From contig DASZPH010000066.1 of NCBI GenBank assembly GCA_035550375.1, positions 124,001 to 188,000 of the forward strand: a stretch of DNA of 64,000 nucleotides, in the 5' to 3' direction. How positions within the stretch are numbered: the stretch's first letter is position 1; every line of letters starts with the position of its first letter. A program made the translations under genes and the position numbers. The notes beneath the pieces are model-generated. The model was not told the DNA's origin. It ran no database searches and saw only the letters and a list, made by a program, of their open reading frames with translations. Shown piece after piece: positions 59,481-64,000 of the stretch. This stretch comes from DASSFG01 sp035550375. GTDB lineage: Bacteria > Planctomycetota > Planctomycetia > Pirellulales > JAICIG01.

Positions 59481-60843
59481 CGGTCGGGTTCCCTTTCTCT
59501 CCGCTGGCGTCCTCGCGGCGGCTCTTTCCCTCGCGCAAGCGGGCGCGGATATCGACCAGCCGCCTGGCCAACTCTGCTTCGAAGCCGCGAGGCACGGGCC
59601 GATAATACTCACGGTCCACTCCCAGGTAATCCTGCGCGGCGATTCCCTCGGGAGCATCGTGGGAATACTGGTATTCTTCGCCGTGGCCCAATCGCTCGGC
59701 TCCCTTGTAATGCCGGTCGCGAAGGTGGACCGGAACCGGCAACAGCCGGCCCTGGGACACATCGCGGCGGGCCTCGCTGATGCCGACCGTGGCCGCGTTC
59801 GACTTGGGCGCGCAGGCGAGGTACGCGACCGCCTGGGCGAGCGGCAACTGGCACTCGGGCAGGCCGACGAACTCGCACGCCTGCATGGCGGCTACCGCCA
59901 GGGGCAGAGCCTGCGGATCGGCGTTGCCCACGTCCTCGCTGGCGGCGATGACGATCCGCCGCGCCAGAAACCGTACGTCCTCGCCGGCTTCCAGCATCCG
60001 GGCCAGCCAATAGAGGGCCGCATCGGGGTCGCTGCCGCGGATGCTCTTGATCAGCGCGCTGGCGGCGTCGTAGTGGGCGTCGCCCGTGGCGTCGTATTCG
60101 ACCGCTTTCCGCTGCACCGACTCCTCGGCCAGAGCACGCGTGAAGACAAGCGGCCGTTCGTCGCTCGACAAGACGCCCACCTCCAGCGCCGCCAGCGCGC
60201 GGCGAGCATCGCCGTCGCTCGTTTCAGCCAAGAACTCAAGGGCGTCCTTCTCCAGCCGCACGTCTTCGTTGCCCAGGCCCCGCTCGCGGTCTGAAATCGC
60301 TCGCCGCAGCAGGGCCTCGATGTCGTCGCTGGAAAGAGGCTGAAACTGAAAAACCCGGCTACGGCTGACCAGCGCGCTAACGATGGCAAAGAACGGGTTT
60401 TGCGTCGTCGCCCCGACGAGCACGAGCGTGCCGTCTTCGACGTCGGGCAGGAGGACGTCCTGCTGGGCCTTGTTGAAGCGATGGATCTCGTCGACGAAGA
60501 GCAGAGTTTTTTGCCCGGTCGCCGCCAGCCGGTCTCGCGCCTGGTCGATCACCTCCCGTAGCTCCTTGACGCCGCTCGTTACGGCGTTGAGTTGCCGGTA
60601 GTGGCTGCGGCTCTCGGTGGCCAGGAGGCGAGCGAGCGTCGTCTTGCCCGTACCCGGAGGGCCGTAGAAGATGACCGATCCCAGTCGGTCGGCCTTCAAC
60701 AGCCGGGCCAGCAGCTTGCCTTCGCCCAGAAAATGCTGTTGGCCCACGAATTCGGCCAGGGACCGCGGCCGCATGCGCGCAGCGAGCGGTTCGGCCCGTC
60801 GTCTATTGGCCGTTTCGGCGTCGTCGAAAAGAGATTTGCCCAT
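59470..60843 (-). CDS. rarA: Replication-associated recombination protein A (MgsA/RarA)
   Basis: 457 residues. The AAA+ motor has Walker A GPPGTGKTT, Walker B LLFVDEIHRFNKAQQD, sensor 1 LVGATTQNPFF and the SRSRVFQFQPL segment. The C-terminal part (AALYWLARMLEAGEDVRFLARRIVIAASEDVGNADP; NAATVGISEA) is the RarA-specific tetramer region. RarA acts at stalled replication forks. The start is at 60843 (MGKSLFDD); it is 10 bases downstream of the porin-like gene's end on the same strand. Confidence 0.97.
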   Translation of the reverse strand: MGKSLFDDAETANRRRAEPLAARMRPRSLAEFVGQQHFLGEGKLLARLLKADRLGSVIFYGPPGTGKTTLARLLATESRSHYRQLNAVTSGVKELREVIDQARDRLAATGQKTLLFVDEIHRFNKAQQDVLLPDVEDGTLVLVGATTQNPFFAIVSALVSRSRVFQFQPLSSDDIEALLRRAISDRERGLGNEDVRLEKDALEFLAETSDGDARRALAALEVGVLSSDERPLVFTRALAEESVQRKAVEYDATGDAHYDAASALIKSIRGSDPDAALYWLARMLEAGEDVRFLARRIVIAASEDVGNADPQALPLAVAAMQACEFVGLPECQLPLAQAVAYLACAPKSNAATVGISEARRDVSQGRLLPVPVHLRDRHYKGAERLGHGEEYQYSHDAPEGIAAQDYLGVDREYYRPVPRGFEAELARRLVDIRARLREGKSRREDASGEKGNPTDAT

Positions 60844-60853
60844 GCCTGCATTC

Positions 60854-61897
60854 TTACCACCAATGCCGGCTCGGATTCCAGGGCCAGTAGCTCCGCCGCT
60901 CCCCCCCGCCGAAATGAAATTCGACTCCCCCCAGCAGTTCGACGTTGTTCAGAGTCCGCAGACCCCCGTTGCCCGAAATGGTGATGTTGTCGCGGATGTC
61001 GGCGCGGAAGGCCACGCGCGACCCGTAGCGATACTTGATGCCGCCGCCGATCGGCAGGTTGAAGGTGTCCGGGTGGAGCGTGCCGTTGGCGGTGCTGACA
61101 ATCTGGACATCGCCCAATCCGCCGCCGATGGAGAAAAAGGGACGCCAGCGCGTGTCGCCGAAGGGATAGTAGAGCAAATTCGAGTCGAAATAGAAAATCT
61201 TCTCGTAGCCGATTTCCGTCGAGTGGGTCCGATCGAAGAGGAACACCTTCGAGAATCCGAATCGAGTCTCGCTGCCGAAATGAGCCCCGAAATCCCAGCC
61301 GAGGCGAAATCCGGTGAAATAGCTCGCGCCGTTGCGAAACTCCGGAACGACGGGAGCGGTGACGAACAGCGCTCCCTCGAAAACGCTGATGTAGAAGGGG
61401 CGAAATTGCCAGCTTTCGCGCATCAGCGGCTGCCTCGCCGGGCCGATTCGCGGCATGCGCTCGAATAGTCGTTGTCGCCCCGGCGGCAAGAGGTCTGTAT
61501 CGAGCAACGGACCGGCGACCGCGCCCGGCGCGAGCTCTTCCGGCATGGCCTCCGGCGCGGGACCATCGGAGGGCGGTGAGAGGATGTCAGGCGTCAAGGT
61601 CTGCGGCGAGGTGGCCGCCTGGGGCGGCTCGGATGCGTCTTCTTCCAGCCAGCGCGGCGTGACGGGTTCCAGCACGGAACGCTTGGAGGGACGACCGGGC
61701 GGCTGGGGCAAGTCCACCTGGGCCTTGGCCACGATGGCAGCAAAGCGGTTCGCCGGCGACGAAGTCGTCGGTTGGCCATCGTCTGCCGCGCCGGTACTGC
61801 CGGCCGCGGGCCGGGCAGACTGTCCGCGGGCCGTCGCCGGCAATCCGGTCGACAACAGCATGGCAAACGTCACCATGACGGCCCAACGGTGAGTCAT
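60854..61897 (-). CDS. Outer-membrane beta-barrel protein
   Basis: 347 residues from the ATG at 61897 (MTHRWAV); the frame to 62020 extends into leader sequence. Signal peptide ending near GQSA, a Pro/Ala-rich linker (about 25-150), then an eight-strand-like barrel with alternating aromatic residues: FYISVFEGALFVTAPV, YFTGFRLGWDFGAHFG, FFSIGGGLGDVQIV, INLPIGGGIKYRYGSRVAF and the C-terminal NNVELLGGVEFHFGG. The pattern matches small OmpW/OmpA-type barrels. Function unknown. Confidence 0.8.
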   Translation of the reverse strand: MTHRWAVMVTFAMLLSTGLPATARGQSARPAAGSTGAADDGQPTTSSPANRFAAIVAKAQVDLPQPPGRPSKRSVLEPVTPRWLEEDASEPPQAATSPQTLTPDILSPPSDGPAPEAMPEELAPGAVAGPLLDTDLLPPGRQRLFERMPRIGPARQPLMRESWQFRPFYISVFEGALFVTAPVVPEFRNGASYFTGFRLGWDFGAHFGSETRFGFSKVFLFDRTHSTEIGYEKIFYFDSNLLYYPFGDTRWRPFFSIGGGLGDVQIVSTANGTLHPDTFNLPIGGGIKYRYGSRVAFRADIRDNITISGNGGLRTLNNVELLGGVEFHFGGGERRSYWPWNPSRHWW

Positions 61898-62188
61898 AAG
61901 CGACTTCAGGTTTGCGCCGCGATCACGAGCCCAAGGTGTCAGCCGGCGGCTGCACCCGCCCGACGGCGATCCGGGTAAGGGACAAACACGATTCTGAAGA
62001 AATGCATAACTGAGGGGCAAGCGGGCTCGACCGATGCGCCGATCGAATTGCGCAGCATCAACCGGCCCGCCGACTTGGGGAGGGCGGGATTATGGTGCCC
62101 ACCGCCGGGCATGTCAATTGAGCTTCCTCCTTGTCGGCAGGCACGTCTATAATCCGCCCCGTTTCGGATCAACACAGGGAGTGAACAT

Positions 62189-63190
62189 ATGCTTATGGTC
62201 GCCGGCCGCCTGAGAGTTTTTGGCCTTGCCCTCGGATCGTCGCTGCTTTTGGGCGCCGTGCCCTGCCTTACTGCCGAGGAGACCGCCGAGTCTTCCTCCG
62301 CGGCTGAGGCGAAGCCGGCCTCCCCCCCAGCGGCCGAGGCCGGCGTCGTGGCACCGCAGACCCCGGATGCCCCGCCCGCGTCGGCGAGTTCCACGACCCA
62401 CGCCTCTCACCGCCGCAGGACGGCGGAACCGAGCACGGGCGGCAGGTCGTCGCGTCGCGCGCACGGCCCGTCGGTCACGGAACTGCCCGTCGATCGCCTG
62501 CGTCAACACTGGAGCGGAGACGTCAACCTGCCCCTCCCGGCAAGGGACCGTGCGACCTTGACCGAGGTGATCAGGCGGCTGGCGGGTTGGAGCGATTCCT
62601 GCCCCCTGTGCGGCAAGGCGTGTCCGCTCTGTGGAAAGGTCCAGGTCGATCAGGACCAGGAACTCGTCGAGGCCGTGACGCCGCCAAAAGCGTCTACCGA
62701 CCATCCGGCGCTCGGCCAGATCGGACGAGGGGAACCTGGCGATGAGGCGCTCGGACAGCCGTTGCGGGCGGGGGAGCCGGCGCAGGTCATCCTCGACACC
62801 CAAAAGCGGCTCGGCAAAAGCGTTCTCGACGGAACGGAATTCGGCGGTTCGCCCGAACTGCTCATCCAGTGGATCCGCGCGCTCGACGAAGAAAACCGGC
62901 GGCAGCAGGCGATGCTTGAAGAAGTCTCTCGGGCCGATGTCGACGAACTCGACCAGGAGGCGACCTCCGTAAGCGGGCAATCGCAGATTGAAGCCCTGCG
63001 CAGCGCCAGCCGTCAACTGCAGGAGGCGGCCGAACTGCTGGAGGAGCAGAACCTGTTCGAGTCGGCTGATGCGGTTCGCGCCATCGCCGACTCGCTGCGT
63101 CGCCAGTCGCGCCAGAAAGTGGGCGGCCTCGAAGCCCGCCGGCCGAGCCGCCGTGCGACGGAGTCGGACGGCGAAGCCAACCAGGAATAA
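62189..63190 (+). CDS. Secreted protein with tandem CPLCGK motifs
   Basis: 333 residues; agggag precedes the ATG at 62189 by 8 bases. The signal peptide ends near CLTAEE. An Ala/Pro/Ser-rich region (about 30-95) is followed by CPLCGKACPLCGK (about 138-150), two near-identical CxxC units in a row. The rest is acidic, helical and Gln-rich (LRSASRQLQEAAELLEEQN), ending in an Arg-rich tail. The CxxC pairs could bind zinc. Unknown function. Confidence 0.6.
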   Translation: MLMVAGRLRVFGLALGSSLLLGAVPCLTAEETAESSSAAEAKPASPPAAEAGVVAPQTPDAPPASASSTTHASHRRRTAEPSTGGRSSRRAHGPSVTELPVDRLRQHWSGDVNLPLPARDRATLTEVIRRLAGWSDSCPLCGKACPLCGKVQVDQDQELVEAVTPPKASTDHPALGQIGRGEPGDEALGQPLRAGEPAQVILDTQKRLGKSVLDGTEFGGSPELLIQWIRALDEENRRQQAMLEEVSRADVDELDQEATSVSGQSQIEALRSASRQLQEAAELLEEQNLFESADAVRAIADSLRRQSRQKVGGLEARRPSRRATESDGEANQE

Positions 63191-63447
63191 CTGGGGGCGA
63201 TGAGTCGGGGCGGCCGGTGGCCTCTTGGTCGGCCGCCTCGATTCGCCAGGTCGATTCGGACAGGGGCAAAGCCGCACCGCCGACCATAAAGAGTCTATCC
63301 GAGAGCCCGCAAGGTGGTGCGGGCGTCTCGTCTGCGAGCCGGTTCTCGTAGCGGCGCTAAGCTGCGATACCGGCGTCACGCCAGTCGGCCGACACGCGTT
63401 CTTTTTTGGCGTCGTGCCTAAGTGCCGCGCCCTTCTGGGTCTTCCCC

Positions 63448-63475
63448 TTGACAATCTATGGGAGTCGGCTAAAAT
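63448..63475 (+). promoter_or_regulatory. Sigma-70-type promoter of padR
   Basis: TTGACA (63448-63453), a 16-base spacer, and TAAAAT (63470-63475). It lies just upstream of an operator-like dyad, 31 bases before the ATG of padR. Confidence 0.8.
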
Positions 63476-63478
63476 ATT

Positions 63479-63495
63479 CCCTAGACGTTCTAGGG
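63479..63495. promoter_or_regulatory. Probable PadR operator
   Basis: Perfect 7-bp dyad ccctaga-cgt-tctaggg placed immediately after the -10 box, where a bound repressor would block transcription. Likely autoregulation by the adjacent PadR; not proven. Confidence 0.7.
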
Positions 63496-63505
63496 GAAGA
63501 GACCG

Positions 63506-63856
63506 ATGCGTTCAGACGGACCAAAACCAGGCATTCTGCAAGGCAGCCTCGATCTGCTCATTCTGCGCACCCTGCTGGCCGGGTCGCACCACGGCTACGC
63601 CATCGCGAAACACCTGCACGAGGTGAGCGAGGCCTTCCTTCAGGTCGAGGAAGGATCGCTCTATCCGGCGCTGCACCGCCTTGAGCAGCGCCGCTGGGTG
63701 GAGTCGCATTGGGGGGTCTCGGAGTCGAACCGCCGGGCGAAGTACTACCAGCTCACCGCGCAGGGGCGCAAGCAACTGCAGAAAGAGACGGCCGCCTGGC
63801 GGAAGATGGCCGAGGCCGTCGAGCGTGTTCTGAATTATCGTCCCCTGGAGGCCTGA
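63506..63856 (+). CDS. PadR family transcriptional regulator
   Basis: 116 residues. A winged helix starts with LQGSLDLLILRTLLAGSHHGYAIAKHL, then VEEGSLYPALHRLEQRRWVES, and WGVSESNRRAKYYQLTAQGRKQL, all hallmarks of PadR. The C-terminal helix (AAWRKMAEAVERVL) is for dimerisation. PadR repressors respond to small molecules or envelope stress. The stop overlaps the next gene by one base at 63856, a coupling typical of PadR genes linked to MacB-like permeases of the acidobacterial duplicated orphan type. Confidence 0.94.
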   Translation: MRSDGPKPGILQGSLDLLILRTLLAGSHHGYAIAKHLHEVSEAFLQVEEGSLYPALHRLEQRRWVESHWGVSESNRRAKYYQLTAQGRKQLQKETAAWRKMAEAVERVLNYRPLEA

Positions 63857-64000
63857 TGAAGCGTGGAGGCATGACGATGTCGTGGAGCAAACTGTGGTGC
63901 GCCGGTCGACGCTGGTTGACCGCGCGTGTGGACGGGCAGGAACAGACGATCGACGAAGAGTTGATGTTCCATTTTCGGTTGCTCGTCGACGAGAACCGCG
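63856..64000 (+). CDS. Start of a permease gene, cut by the window edge
   Basis: 48 codons visible. From an ATG at 63856 (overlapping the PadR stop) it reads MKRGGMTMSWSKLW...EQTIDEELMFHFRLLVDENR, the cytoplasmic N-terminus of ADOP-type MacB-like permeases (the charged ELxFHL helix). ATGs at 63871 and 63877 are alternatives; the last has a GGAGG 7 bases upstream. Cut by the end of the window. Confidence 0.65.
   Translation, partial: MKRGGMTMSWSKLWCAGRRWLTARVDGQEQTIDEELMFHFRLLVDENR

Larger units (their letters stand above)
63191..63505. other. Intergenic region with the padR promoter
   Basis: About 315 bases. The last 60 bases hold a promoter and operator (63448-63495). The earlier part has only repeat-like GC-rich sequence. 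Confidence 0.6.

Noticed and set aside
1..64000. tRNA genes
   Set aside because: No cloverleaf or TTC-arm plus acceptor pair was found by eye; a tRNAscan run would settle this.

Overview
The window is high-GC bacterial DNA that reads as a planctomycete, probably of the Pirellulales type. Markers are a DUF1559 prepilin-like protein, a very large PVC-type CxxCH heme protein, a BRCT-MerR-TPR fusion, a YTV-like repeat protein, an ECF sigma factor paired with a zinc-finger Ser/Thr kinase, and an HhH-less UvrC. About 58 protein genes, one RNA gene (RNase P RNA, rnpB) and several intergenic repeats are supported. No tRNA, rRNA, CRISPR array, phage or intact transposase was seen. Taxonomy is inferred from family content, not from a marker gene.

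Layout. 1-3.5 kb: a truncated unknown gene, a secreted alpha/beta hydrolase and small secreted proteins. 3.9-12.0 kb: a DUF1559 protein, then a metal-efflux cassette made of a small lipoprotein, a membrane-anchored RND adaptor with three heavy-metal-binding motifs and a YHS domain, a 1450-residue CusA-like pump, and a second lipoprotein related to the first. 12.3-15.7 kb: a HEAT-like protein, RimI, rnpB and YjbQ. 15.9-18.8 kb: an N-terminally extended Hsp70 with a three-repeat GYF_2-like partner. 19.0-23.0 kb: a VOC protein and a sigma factor / kinase / coiled-coil operon. 23.2-26.8 kb: a bicupin, an SGNH hydrolase and a DUF4238 protein. 27.0-31.4 kb (minus strand): flagellar operon flbD-motA-motB-fliL-fliN-fliO-fliP.

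31.8-47.2 kb is mixed: an M50-like protein, secreted proteins, a metalloprotease with a lectin-like tail, an RRM protein, a Gfo/Idh/MocA oxidoreductase, a P450 with a SnoaL-like neighbour, the YTV-like repeat protein, the BRCT-MerR-TPR protein and the giant heme protein. 47.5-57.4 kb holds a Wza-like export lipoprotein, a tandem repeat array with DUF559 remnants, an HD hydrolase, a transglutaminase-like protein without the expected His/Asp, UvrC, a MacAB-like pair and a VWA protein. 57.6-64 kb holds a methyltransferase, a spherulin-4-like protein, RarA, a beta-barrel protein and, at the edge, a PadR regulator with a clear promoter and operator preceding the start of a permease.

The strongest candidate for something undescribed is the metal-efflux cassette. 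The pump keeps all three methionines known to bind Cu(I)/Ag(I) in CusA, but a segment of about 295 residues with two His clusters is inserted between the second and third. Its adaptor carries an unusual number of metal-binding modules, and two related lipoproteins flank the pair.
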